Source of the DNA: Nicotiana tabacum
Taxonomy: Eukaryota; Streptophyta; Magnoliopsida; Solanales; Solanaceae
Direction: 5' to 3'
Assembly (NCBI RefSeq): GCF_000715075.1
Contig: NC_134082.1
Span: 97,938,399-98,002,398 of the forward strand
DNA length: 64,000 nt
A model generated the notes under the pieces. The model made no database searches. It was not told the origin of the DNA and saw only the letters and a program-made list of their open reading frames with translations. Shown here piece after piece: positions 12,362-23,757 of this stretch (within the stretch, counting starts at the first letter, position 1; each line of letters starts with the position of its first letter). The position numbers and the translations under genes are program-made.

Positions 12362-13850
12362 TAAGGTACTTGAAGTTTCCTCTCTTGGGAATGACTAGTG
12401 AGGCAAGCCTCACATCCATGTCTGCTTCCCGCGACACGGCGTTGAACTTTCACTCCATGTATTCTGTCTTAGTCCTGCTAAATTAAAAACTTTAGACTCA
12501 AGGGTCTGCCTCCACACATCCAACCTTACGTTAATTCCGCCTCATGGTCCATCAATCAAAACTATATCATCGGTGAATAACATACACCATGGCACCTCCC
12601 CTTGAATAGGGTATGTCAGTGTGTCGATCGTTAGGGCAAATAAGAATAAGCTTAGCGCAGATCTTTGGCGTAAACCCATAACAACCGAAAAATGTTCTGA
12701 GTCACCTCCCGCTATCCTAACCCGAGTCTTAGTTCCATTATGCATGTCCTTAATCATCCTAATTTAAGTTATCGGAACACCTTTTACCTCTAGGAATCTC
12801 CAAAGAACCTCCCCAGAGACCTTGTCATATACTTTCTCTAGGTCAATAAACACAATGTGCAAATCCTTCTTCTTATCCCTGTACTGTTCAACCAATCTCC
12901 TAATAAGATGGATAGCTTCCATAGTTGAATGCCCAGGCATGAACCCGAACTAGTTGTCGGATATCGATACCGACCTCCTGACCCTTGCTTCCGCTACCCT
13001 CTCCCAAATTAAACTTTCATGGTATGACTTAGTAACTTGATACCCCTATAATTGTTACAATTCTAGATATCACCTTTGTTCTTGTACAGTGGTATCATCG
13101 TACTCCACCTCCATTCATATGACATCCTCTTCGTCCTGAAAATAATATTAAACAGCCCAGTCAGCCACTCCAAGCTTGCTCTACCTACATACCTCCAAGA
13201 TTTTACCAGAATTTCGTCTAGGCTGGTCGCTCTGCCCCTACTCATCTTTCTCATAGCCCCCACAGCCTCCTCAACCTTAATGCGCCTATAGTAGCTAAAA
13301 CCTATGTGGCTCTTGGAGTGCCCCAATTTATCTAGCACAATGTCTTTGTCCCCTCTTTATTAAGAAGTTTATGAAAACAAGTCTATCATCTCTACTTAAT
13401 CTGAGCCAATTCCAACAACACTCCGCTTTTCTCATCCCTGATATACCTTACTTGGTGCAGATCACGAGCCTTCCTCTCTTTCGCCTTGGCCAACCGGAAT
13501 AACTTTTTGTCCCTGCCTTTCTCCTCCAGTTCTTCATACAGACGACCAAAACGCTGCAGTCTTTACCTCCGTGACCGCTAAATTCACCTCCTTCCTAGCT
13601 ATCTTATACATTTTTTCTGTTCGCTCTCCTCTCCTCCTCGCCTGTGCTCTCCACTAATTCAGGTACGCCACTTTCTTTGCTTCCACTTTTTCCTGGACCT
13701 TAACATTCCACCACCAGTCGCCTCCGTGACTGCCAGAGTAACCCTTCAAGAATCCTAACGCTTCTCTCGTAGCCTCCCATTATACAGTTCGCCGTCATTG
13801 TCCACATACCGCTTGCGTCCCCATATACCGCCGTCATTGGCTTAGGCTCA
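12362..13850 (-). pseudogene. RTE-like LINE reverse transcriptase fragment
   Basis: The minus strand carries a plant non-LTR retrotransposon RT. From high to low coordinates: a basic linker (13750-13350) with ERKARDL-like words; KVEEAVGAMRKMSRGRATS; LEWLTGLFNIIFRTKRMSYE; WSTMIPLYKNKGDI (13063-13338); a YRGIKLLS-type segment; [27 protein letters not shown]-type words (from ~12757); and VPWCMLFTDDIVLIDGP, where FTDD is the catalytic pair. It ends abruptly at a FKYL word where the CACTA transposon entered. There are several stops and frame changes. The clade is judged from motif resemblance. Confidence 0.85.
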
Positions 13851-14128
13851 TTTAGATATAGATTTTTTTTTTGCTTTTTATCAAAAAAAATTTAAAAATT
13901 TGTTTGTTCATGAAATTTGATCAGATTTGAAGAAAAATAAATTGAAGAAAATTTTTCAAGTTCTAAATATTGGTTTATGCCAGTGTTTGAGTGAATTTTT
14001 TTTTTCACTCACAAACTTCAACTTTTTTCAAGTAAAATGCATGTCAAATACAACTTTAACTTACAAAAATTATTTTCCAATGCAACTTCAAAAACTTTTC
14101 TTCAAATTTCAACTAAATCTATATCTAG
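13851..14128. repeat. Possible MITE-like unit with 15-bp inverted ends
   Basis: TTTAGATATAGATTT at 13851-13865 is matched inverted by TAAATCTATATCTAG at 14114-14128 (13 of 15 positions). The 278-bp span is AT-rich and non-coding, and its left end abuts the LINE. I cannot see a target duplication, so chance is possible. Confidence 0.35.
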
Positions 14129-14932
14129 TTCTACTTCTATTTACTTTCGGTTATTCTGTACAAATTACAATTGGAAGACGAGTAAAACAAGCGACGGAAA
14201 TGCTGTAATTCAGGGGTCCATTTCTTCCACTTTGAGTCTCCTTTTTACTTCAATTTTAGGAGAAGTAATAGATCCCTTCAATTTCACTTGTCAATAATCC
14301 CAAATATACAGTTTCTATTTGAGGATCTGTTTTGAGTGAAATATAAAAAAATGTTATAGCGATGATTGACGTTCCTCACCCAGTGTAATTTGGATATATA
14401 TATCCGTGGACATATTTTTCTTCTACAACATAATAGAGAGATAACGTCCTTGTTATGAACTTTTTAAACTCTACCAAGTTTCTCTTTTTCTCAAATCAAC
14501 TTTTGTCTATCTTTGTACATTGCTTTTGAAACATCTCACATCGTGAACCCCTTTATTGAAATGAAAATGTCTGTAGTTGACTCCAATCTATGGTATACTC
14601 GCATTCAGGAGCCAAACCCTATATCTTTAATTTAGTTTAACTATATATTTGTATTAAGAAACTTATTACAAGCATACAAAAATTAAATTTAGAACCGAGA
14701 TATACTAACACTTTATATCGCTATTCTAGAATTTAGAAATCATAACGTTCAATTCTAACTCTGCCTCCGCTCACATTGATAATATATGATGTGTACATGG
14801 ACACAAGAGTACGCACTATATATCCTTTTTGTATCATACTTTTGCCGAGTTTACTTGAATGTGATATAACGCGCGCGCATATATATATATTTCAAAATTT
14901 TAATTAATATATATATATATATATATACATAC

Positions 14933-14998
<66 letters not shown>

Positions 14999-15646
14999 TA
15001 AAAATTTGAATGGAGAACTTAAATTCTTGTCAACAATGGAATAATAAACACAGAAAATCCACAAAGAACAATTGCAATTTGGCTGGTGTGTATTTCAACC
15101 ACAGTAATCATATCCTAGCCTTTACAAACAGTATACAAACTACACTTATCAAGATGAAGCTGTAATGGTTTACCTTTTACATTTACATGACATAAGGAGA
15201 AAGAACAGGCACATGGAAAAGAAAACATAGCTATCAACTCAAGTGCTCAACCAACATAAACAAAAAGATGCAAATAGTTTTAATCCCAACAGATTGATGT
15301 GACATTGGAAGTTTTCATGATAATCATCGAAAATATTAGTACCAATTAATTACAGAATGGAGAGCATGTTTACTTAAGGTCAATGTTGATTCTGATGTGA
15401 TTTAATGAAAAATGATGCCCTAGAAGGTAGGGAGTCAATTAGGCTTTGAGAAAATTAGATAGGCCATACATTGTTGGGAAAAGGAGAAGCCCTTATGATA
15501 ATCAAGTACAATGGACCACATGAAGTGCTAATTTATCATAGTTTTCTAGATAAATCAAACTTTGCCGACAAACTTCCTATTACATCCTTTCTTGACTTTT
15601 CCTTTTTTCCCTATTTTATTTTGTTTCTTTTTTTTAATTCCTATTT
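14129..15646. other. AT-rich intergenic stretch without recognisable genes
   Basis: No coding sequence is convincing on either strand. It holds the microsatellite at 14871-14993 and otherwise unique-looking AT-rich DNA. It ends at the AGTAC target site of the Athila-type element. Confidence 0.6.
14871..14993. repeat. Compound microsatellite (GC)n(AT)n(CATA)n(AT)n
   Basis: GCGCGCGC followed by AT runs, a short AT-rich break, then AT, CATA x5 and a second ~48 bp AT run. Simple-sequence DNA with Z-DNA and cruciform potential. Confidence 0.95.
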
Positions 15647-15651
15647 AGTAC

Positions 15652-16929
15652 TATTGCGACCAAAAACACTCACGCAAGTGTACGTGGTCGTCAAGTAATA
15701 GAGTAGTGAGTAGAGTATCGTTCCCACAAAAACTTGTGATTAACTATTGACTGATTCAAACTCAATTAACTTATCGATTCAAGAGATTTCTCACAAAATA
15801 TAGAAGTGACTAATTTACTACCTAAAATTATCAAGCAATGAATTAACTAGAAATCAACAGAAACAAATAGCAATTTCAAATAACAATCAGTAGGAGAGGA
15901 TATTCCAAGGTCACGGGTTAGCTAACAATCATGCTGTGTTCTTGGCTTAAAATGACTAATTGATTTATCTGGATTGTTGATTGACAAAGTTGATATTACT
16001 CATAAGAATCTGTCGAGTCCTTACTCGCATATTCAAGTTAACTTAATGCCTATATGTCTATGGAATTAAGATTAACAAGAATGTATTTACAATTCCTGTA
16101 TTCCAACCAAGCAAGGCAATTAGGTATACGTCTATCCTAATTGCAAATACGCTCACCCGATGCCCAGGTTCAAGAACTTGCTCTATTTAATTCTATATGC
16201 AATCTAGAGTTCCCACTTTTGAGTTCAACTTTAGATTCGTAGATAGTATTTCACTGTTAGCTACTCAGCAAAATAATTAAAAACAGAATTAAATAAACAA
16301 CCCAATATGATAAAATTAACTTCATCAAATTAAACTTCAAACATCAACATTCATATTTCACCCATGACCCTATAACAATAGGTTTCTTAGCCACTCATGT
16401 TCATACAATCATCAAGAATAAGGTTTTCCAACATAAAATCAATGAGTATTAAAAAAGAGATGGAAGAATTGATCAAATTCGTGCTCCCAAGTGTTTTGCC
16501 CTTTTGTTCTCCTCTAAAAATCACGTTCCCCCCTTCAAAATAGGTTTAGGTTGGCTTTTATATCAGTTGGGGGCATCTTAGGATAAAAATAACCGAGTCC
16601 TAGTCGAAATAGGACAACTTTGCGTTTCGAGCGTCCAGGGCAACGTGTGGCGCTGGCCCTGGCGCCCAAACTCTTTAGCTGATGTAAATTGCACCACAGC
16701 CAGCACCCCACGCTGGCTGTTGCCCTCAAATTTTAATTTTTGCTTTTTCTTTCCAATTTTGCTCTATTTCGCGCCATTTCGTCCCAAATTGTATCCGAAT
16801 AATTCCTGCACATAGAAATACCACAATTTAGGAAAAATCATCATATTAAAAAATATCTCAAATCTTCAAAACATGAGCAAAGTGTGAGGTGATATATATC
16901 AAAATATGCATACATTAAGCCGATTATCA
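15652..16929 (-). mobile_element. 3' LTR of the Athila-type composite
   Basis: 1278 bp. It matches 32622-33866 along its length with small indels. Minus-strand ends are TGATAATCGG and GTCGCAATA; the other copy ends GTCGCAACA. A TATA-like TATAAAAG (minus) lies at 16555-16564, downstream of a GC-rich block with CAGCGTGGGGTGCTGG at about 16620-16720. Confidence 0.92.
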
Positions 16930-18806
16930 ACACCTCACACTTAGACTCTTGATCGTCCTCGAGCAATGGAACTATATTAATACCCCTAAAATGTACTTAT
17001 CACTATGAAAGAGCACTTGACAATTAATTCAATAAAAACCCTACCTTTTGACTATGATCGATATCGACAATTAAGCATGAACAAGCAAATTTCACATTCT
17101 TCACGTTTTTAATCTAGTCCAATATATACAATGCTATTCAACCAACTCAAGCAATCTCTCCACAACCATCTTACCTCAAAAGACAACTCGTCACTACTAA
17201 GCATCCTCAACTCACACACTCACCCAATAAAAGAAAGTGCACAATATTACCAGTTCGTCATCAGATCAAGTGCCCTCACTACAAGCAAAAGAATGAATAT
17301 CAAAGTAGTCCACACATTCAAATATGTCATTGAAAATAAATTAAGGACATCACACAATTGAACAACATTCACTCACTCTCACAAAGAATTCATGTGCATC
17401 CCGTGGTGATACCATAAGTTTGCCCGTAGTGTATATCTCTACTAATATAAGCTAGCCAAATCTAGGATCAATTAGGACTTTAAGGTTGTAATGTAGGCTA
17501 AGGGACGGGTAGGATACATTTAGGAATAGTGACTAACCCTCCTAAGCACTTTAATACACTATATTCACAAATCAAACACCTTTTCTTTTCAACCCATTCA
17601 CTTGTCATACACCATATATAACATAGCTCTCTTTTCAATTAAGCACCTCTGTGGATTCACTAGCACAAATGAGAAAGATTAGGAGGTGTGTATCTTTTTA
17701 CATTATTTGAACTTTTATTTACTTTTTCTTGATTTTTTTTCTTTTTTTCTTTTTCTTCACACACTCCTTGCATTGAAGTTCATACGTTAGTGACTTTTAT
17801 TCACAATTTTAGTGCACCTTAAGGGTTCTTCCATGGTTCCACTCAAAGGTAACTCTCCAATATCTCCCCTTACTTCTTTTAGCGACTAAGTGCCTTAAGA
17901 GGTAAAGGTTCAATAATCTCAAATCAAGAACAAAGTAGGAGTACGGCTTGTAATGTGGGTACCAAAGAAATGGTATATAGGCTCAAAGGGGCTAACAATG
18001 GAAATTTTTTATTTGTCAGTGACAAGCACCTTCATGGTCAAGCAAGAAACACCTACGTCATCTCCTAGCCTAGCATAACTTAATAATTTCGCGTTGATTG
18101 ATACACGGGGCAAGTTCTAGACTACACAGGATAGCACATAATATCAAAAATCCTTACACACACATGACACGTGACGCACTTAAGACGGTTTTGTGCGTCT
18201 CTTAAGTCAAGCAAGCATAGCAAGTTGAGAATTGATAAGCAACAATGCACTAGGTGGCATACATGTCAATTAACTGAGAAAAATGCGTCACACAGTAGGC
18301 TACTTACTTTACTTGGGCATTACAATTTAAATCATATATACAGGAAGACAGAGTGCATGCCATAACTTAACTTGCTAACACCAAACATGTCAATAGGTCA
18401 TTAAGAGCAATCTCAGTTTTCTCCTGATCCTACTCCTAAAAAAATCTAAACAAGAGTACCCGGTTCGATCTACACCCTTGGAAAACAACCGGTGTCGAAA
18501 GAAAAACCAAGGGATACTACCTATTACCTAAAAAAATCTTTTATTTTTAACCGGACTTCAATCCCTCAAGAAAATTGTCCAGCAGATCCATCATCGGGAA
18601 AAGTCCAAGTTTTTTCTGTTTTTTTAATCTATTTTATAATCTAGCTAATTTAAACTATGTTAATCTTAACTAAGCTAAGAGGTGATAAAAAAACAAAAAC
18701 AAAACAGTAATACTTAAAAAAAAGTTTATATAATTACAGCTCAAAGAGTATTCCCCCACCCACAGTTAAACAATGCATAACTGTTGATGCACAAATAAAG
18801 CAAAAA
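16930..18806 (-). other. 3' non-coding region of the Athila-type element
   Basis: No coding frame is convincing here. Next to the 3' LTR the minus strand reads CTCGAGGACGATCAAGAG and then AAGTGTGAGGTG, resembling the sequence before the PPT of Athila/Tat elements and a weak PPT. The rest is AT-rich with short T and A runs. Confidence 0.55.
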
Positions 18807-19180
18807 CAAATAACAAGGGTGGATAAGAAACTTCCTGAAAGGCCAAAGGCCGAAGCAATAGCGGCTCACAGGGTACTCAGACTTCTCCCAAGGATGGTAC
18901 TTTGTGCGGATACCTTACACTAGTTCCAACCATCTGGCTCACTTTTGCATCTTCTAATGGCTTTATTCTTATTCTCATAATCTACAAATAAAATAACACT
19001 ACAAAAATAGTATAAAAATAAACTAAACAAATATAATAGAAAGCAATAAAAACTGGGTTAGAACTAGTGTAAGGCACCCACAAAAAGTACCATCCTTGGG
19101 AGAAGTCTCAGTACCCTGTGAGCCGCAATTGCTTCGGCCTTTGGCCTTTTAGGGAGTTTCTTATCCACCCTTGTTATTTG
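18807..19180. repeat. Large inverted repeat (fold-back), ~125-bp arms
   Basis: 18807-18931 is the reverse complement of 19056-19180 with few mismatches (both carry GGGTGGATAAGAAACT and GGTACT...CTCCCAAGGATGG-type words in opposite senses). The spacer is 124 bp. The right arm joins directly to the inverted gag piece. Confidence 0.88.
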
Positions 19181-19775
19181 TGTATCGGGGACTATGCATT
19201 GGGTTCCAACAGCGGGATGGAGAGACACTTCATCAAGCTTGGGAAAGATACAAGAAGCTACTCAGAGACTGCCTGCATCATTATCAGGCTGATGAGGTAT
19301 TGGGTCACACTTTTGTTGATGGGCTACATGAGGCATCAAAGATGAATCTTGATTCAGCTTGTGGGGGTAGTTGCATGGTGAGACCTTATAGTGAAATACA
19401 ACTCTTGCTAAATAACTTCACTGCTAATGATCATAATTCGCAAGGAGATGGGGATTCATGAAGGGCAATTAAGCCAGAAAGTTGCCAGGTTGATTGAGCT
19501 TGATGACTTCTCAGCCATGAGAGCCGATATAGCAAAATTGGAAAATCAGATGAACAGAATGACAATGCAACAAACACAATAGATGCAACACTTACAACAG
19601 ATGTCTATTTACTGCGAACTATGTGGTGACCGTCATATGAGTGACATGTGCCCCACAAATCCTGAATCCATAAACTATGTGGGTCAACAAAGCAGAGGTC
19701 CAATAAATCAACATGCACAATATGGTAACACTTACAATCCAAATTGGAAGAATCATCCCAACTTCTCATGGGCAG
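19181..19775 (+). pseudogene. Inverted Athila-type gag fragment
   Basis: The plus strand encodes part of the same Gag that copies A and B encode on the minus strand: a capsid segment with ETLHQAWERYKKLLRDCLHH and VLGHTFVDGLHEASKMNLDS, then a Gln-rich stretch and a zinc-knuckle-like CELCGDRHMSDMC at 19613-19651. It is about 90 percent like copy B (24790-24310) by eye. It has no promoter, start or pol downstream. The first knuckle spacing (C-x2-C-x3-H-x4-C) is one residue shorter than the usual CCHC, as in copies A and B. It is a rearranged fragment, not a gene. Confidence 0.85.
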
Positions 19776-19814
19776 TCTCTGAGTAGCTTCTTGTATCTTT
19801 CCCAAACTTGATGA
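19771..19814 (-). repeat. 44-bp gag piece back in minus orientation at the inversion junction
   Basis: This is the reverse complement of 19228-19271 and matches 24720-24763 of copy B. It joins the end of the inverted gag fragment to a T-rich stretch and the pol tail of copy B. Confidence 0.85.
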
Positions 19815-20049
19815 ATAATTTTTTTTATTTCTTTTTTTTGGATAAAATCCCGACTACCCGAGCACTCAATACATAATTTACAAACACCCCATATCATCCC
19901 TACCTAAGATTTTATACAACTACAAACAAAACAAAAATTGAGTCTACTCTAACTAAAAGAAAACAAAAACTAAGCTACGAAAGTAGTAAAAATTGGGTTG
20001 CCTCCCAACGAGCACCTGATTTAATGTCGTGGCACGACTCAACACATTT

Positions 20050-21247
20050 TTAAGCATCAGCCAAGTCTACCGAGATCTTGTGATGTGCAATGTCACCACC
20101 CCAATAATATTTTAGTCTCTGGCCATTTACAAAGAAGGTACCATTTGAGCTCGTATCACGCAGTTCCATAGCTCCATGAGGCCTCACACTTACCACAACA
20201 AAAGGACCTGCCCAACGAGATTTAAGCTTTTCGGGGAAAAGCTTTAACCTCAAATTGAACAAAAGAACTTCTTGACCCTACTCAAACTCTCGATGTTGGA
20301 TGTGCTTGACATGCCACCTCTTAGTCTTTTCTTTATATAATTTGGCATTTTCATATGCGTGCAATCGAAACTCATCAAGCTCGTTGAGTTGCAGCAACCT
20401 CTTCTCACTAGCTAAGTCCATATCCATATTCAGCTTTTTAATTGCCCAATAGGCTTTGTGTTCAAGCTCGACGGGCAAGTGGCACGCCTCCCCATAAACT
20501 AATTTATATAGAGAAGTACCTATGGGAGTTTTGTATGCAGTTCGATATGCCCATAATGCATCGTCTAGCTTACTGGCACAATCTTTTCTATTTCGACTTA
20601 CAATTTTCTCTAGAATATGCTTTACCTCTCTGGTTGAGACTTTCACTTGACCACTCGTTTGAGAGTGATAGGCAGTGGAAACCTTATGCTTAACTCCATA
20701 CTTTGCAAGAACATTATTCAGCAATTTGTTGCAAAAGTGAGTTCCCCCGTCGCTTATCAACACTCTTGGGATCCCAAAGCATGTGAAGATGTGCTTCTTT
20801 ACAAAGCTTACCACAACCTTTGCATAATTAGTAGGAAGAGCAATGGCCTCCACCCATTTAGAAACATAGTCGACCGCCACCAAAATGTACATGTGACCAT
20901 TTGGAGTATGGGAACGGTCCCAAGAAATCAATCCCCCAAACATCAAAAAGCTCCACTGCCAGAATATTTTGCAGAGGCATCTCATGCTTCTTCGTGATTG
21001 TTCCTGTTCTTTGGCATCTGTCACACTTTTTAACAAAGGCATGTGCATCCTTAAACAATTTTGGCCAATAGAAACCTGATTGTAGCACTTTTTGGGCGGT
21101 TCTATCCCCACTATGATGACCTTCGTTTGGCGAAGCATTACAGTCATGCAGTATTGCATTCATCTCTTCCTCAGGGACACATCTTTGCACCAACTGATCT
21201 GTGCATAGCCTATATAAGAATGGTTCATCCCACATGTAGAGCCTCAC
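20050..21247 (-). pseudogene. Integrase, copy B (Athila type)
   Basis: Minus strand. Zinc-binding part: [19 protein letters not shown] and [10 protein letters not shown]. Catalytic core: [15 protein letters not shown] (first Asp), [32 protein letters not shown] (second Asp), [19 protein letters not shown] (Glu), and [20 protein letters not shown]-terminal part: [17 protein letters not shown] and a [16 protein letters not shown] tail ending about 20050. The family has SNRE near the Glu; here it is STRE. There is a frame change near 20860-21160 and another near 20270. This is the best preserved domain of copy B but not a continuous frame. Confidence 0.88.
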
Positions 21248-21419
21248 ATCATGTAGGAACCTTCTTCAATTATAGGGTGTCAATTCTGGTTGTGTCACAC
21301 CACTTGCAATAAAATTCACATAATCTCCATACCACGGGGCTTTAAATGAGGTGATTGCCAATAACTACTCATCAGGAAATGTTTCTTTAATTGACCCTCC
21401 TTCAGCTATATGGCTTCGA

Positions 21420-21790
21420 TTTTCTCAGCTGGACAATTGATCAGCCACTTGATTCTCTGTCTCTTTTCGATCTCGGATTTCTAGGTCAAACTCTTTCAAG
21501 AGGAGGACCTAACAAATCAGCCTCGGCTTGGCGTCTTTCTTTTCAAACAAGTATCTGATAGTTGAATAATTTGTATAGACGATGACTTTGGTCCCCACTA
21601 AATAGGATCTGAACTTGTCAGACGCCCACACCACTGCAAGCAACGCTTTTTCGATAATTATGTAGTTCATCTGGGCTCGATTCAGAGTTTTGCTCGTATA
21701 GTAAATGGAGTGAAAGTTCTCCTTTGCCACAAAACAGCTCCGATAGCATATCAACTCAAATGGCTGCTCCCAATCCGGAGCAATGATAAT
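21420..21790 (-). pseudogene. RNase H, copy B, active-site deletion
   Basis: Minus strand with [38 protein letters not shown] and [13 protein letters not shown], the Athila RNase H pattern. At about 21746-21750 the sequence jumps from PFELICY directly into RS, skipping the CDASDYA-type segment that holds the first catalytic Asp in relatives and shifting frame. The later TDHS-type motif reads TNYS, so a second acidic residue is gone too. It could not be active. Copy A carries the same deletion junction. Confidence 0.8.
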
Positions 21791-22776
21791 TGGTGCAGTC
21801 ACTAACCTTCCCTTCAGCTCCTCAAATGCTTTCAAACAAGCATCATCAAGCTTGAAGGGATCATCTTTCTCAAGAAGCCTACATAAAGGAGAAGAAATTT
21901 TCAAAAAATCTTTAATGAAACAACGATAAAAACCTGCATAGCCCAAGAAACTGTGAATGCCTTTGATGGATGTCGATGGGGGCAATTTTTCAATCGCCTC
22001 CACCTTTGCTTTATTCACCCGCAAACTGCTTTTGAACATCTTGTGCCCTAGGACTATACCTTCACGTACCATGAAATGACACTCCTCCTAGTTTAGCACC
22101 AAGTTCGTCTCTTCACACCTAGCAAGCACTTTATCAAGATTCATTAAAAATTTATCCAAAGAGCATCCAAACACAGAAAAATCATCCATGAACACTTCTA
22201 CAAATCTTTCAACCATGTCAATAAAAATAGCCATCATACACCTTTGGAAAGTTGCAGGTGCATGACAGAGACCAAAGGGCATTCTCTTGATCGCATACGT
22301 GCCATAGGGACACGTAAATGTAGTTTTCTCTTGGCCCTCTAGGGCTATAGCATTCTGATTATACCCCGAATAGCCATCTAGAAAATAGTAGTATTCCTGG
22401 CCAGCTAATCTATCAAGCATTTGGTCAATAAAGGGGAGGGGAAAGTGGTCCTTTCGGGTGGCATTGTTTAATTTTCTATAATCTATGCAAATTCTCCACC
22501 CAGTGACAGTTCTTGTGGGAATCAAGTCATTATTTTCATTAACCACTACAGTCATCCCCCTTTCTTAGGCACACATTGGACGGGGCTTACATATTTTCTA
22601 TTAGAGATTGGAAATACAATACCTGCATCAAGCAATTTAATCACTTCTTTTCTAACTACCTCTTTCATGATTGGATTTAGTTGGCGTTGTTGCTCTACAT
22701 TTGGCTTGTGTTCATCCTCCATGAGGATTTTATGCATGAAGAAAGTTGGACTAATGCCTCTAATGTCAGACATCAT
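21790..22776 (-). pseudogene. Reverse transcriptase, copy B (Athila type)
   Basis: Minus strand: RQLNPIMKEVVRKEVIKLLDAG, ISNRKYVSPVQCVPKKGG, WRICIDYRKLNNATRKDHFPLPFIDQML, the first-Asp region YYYFLDGYSGYNQ, KRMPFGLCHAPATFQRCMM, and FVEVFMDDFSVFG, where FMDD is the catalytic pair at about 22180. The thumb and connection segment has [21 protein letters not shown]. Frame breaks occur near 22552 and 22080. Motifs are of Athila type (FMDDFSVFG rather than FIDDIL). Confidence 0.9.
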
Positions 22777-22827
22777 CCACCCAATTGCTCGTTTGTGCTA
22801 ACGTAGCACTCTCAACAACCTTTCTTC

Positions 22828-23245
22828 CTACAATTTAGACAAATCAGAAGAAACAATAATAGGTAAAGTGTCAGAACCTCCCAAATAAGCATATTGAAGG
22901 TGAGGTGGCAGGGGTTTAAGCTCCAATTTTGGATCCTCCTCAAGTGACGGCTTTGGAGAAGGCCCACTTGGCCTATTTAAGGGGCTCAAAGGGGTGTATC
23001 CCCTCAATGTAAGCACATGATGCATCTAGGATATGCATCATCTCCTCAACCTCATCATCAATCTCCAACCTATCGAACAACATAAGTGATTTCTCTAGAG
23101 AATCGTCTAGGTATACGCTCGTGTCAAGAAGTTGCTCATCCACTTCCACAACAGATACCATCGAGAGCTCCTCATAATTGTGGGGAAGTTGGATTGCTTT
23201 GTAGACATTAAACACTGCTTCCTCGTCATCCACCGTCAAAGTCAT
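22828..23245 (-). pseudogene. Protease-RT linker, copy B
   Basis: Minus-strand acidic segment (VDDEEAVFNVYKAIQLP, then MMHILDASCAYIEGIHPFEP) and a Pro-rich stretch with KPSLEEDPKLELKPLPPHLQ and YAYLGGSDTLPIIVSS. The same segment occurs between protease and RT in copy A (29990-30460). The KPSLEEPPxLELKPLPxHL pattern is a hallmark of Athila-group polyproteins just before RT. It has no known catalytic function. Confidence 0.75.
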
Positions 23246-23251
23246 TTTTCC

Positions 23252-23746
23252 CTATCTCACTTTAATAATTGCATCACCAGTAGCCAAGAGAGGTCGTCCC
23301 AATATGATTGGAACCAGTTTATTAGCCTCATAATCTAGGATAATGAAGTCCGCAGGGAATACGAATTTTCCAATTTGCAGCAACTCATCTTCAATTACTC
23401 CCTCAATGTGTGCTATGGACCTATCAGCTAGATGCAACACCACAGTAGTTGGTCTTGGAGCGCCCAGACCCAATTGCTTGAACAAGGACAACAACATCAA
23501 ATTTATGCTCACCCCCAAGTCACAAAGAGCACGACCCACATCAATATTACCAATTCGTACAGGGATGGTAAAGATGCCAGGATCCTTAAGCTTTTGAGGT
23601 AGCTTGTTTTGGACCCTTGAAGTGCACTCCTCAGTAAGTGCAACTGTCTCGAATTCTGTCAATCTCCTCTTATGAGCCACTATATCTTTTATATACTTAG
23701 CATACTTTGGAATTTCATCAAGTACATCGACCAATGGAATATTCAA
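23252..23746 (-). pseudogene. Aspartic protease, copy B
   Basis: The minus-strand frame of about 164 codons has KDIVAHKRRLTEFETVALTE, then KLKDPGIFTIPVRIGN, and the retropepsin region GRALCDLGVSINLMLLSLF. The family has D-L-G-A-S; the second residue after Gly is intact and Ala is changed to Val. It continues with TTVVLHLADRSIAHIEGVIED and ends VPIILGRPLLATGDAIIKV. It is uninterrupted over its length, unlike its neighbours, but it is part of a broken polyprotein. Confidence 0.85.
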
Positions 23747-23757
23747 TTGAACCTAGC

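Noticed and set aside
13927..14297. Overlapping plus-strand ORFs of 86-93 codons
   Set aside because: AT-rich, Phe/Leu/Asn-rich composition with no motif; two frames are equally open.
20442..21312. Plus-strand ORFs opposite integrase
   Set aside because: Shadows of the minus-strand integrase frame.
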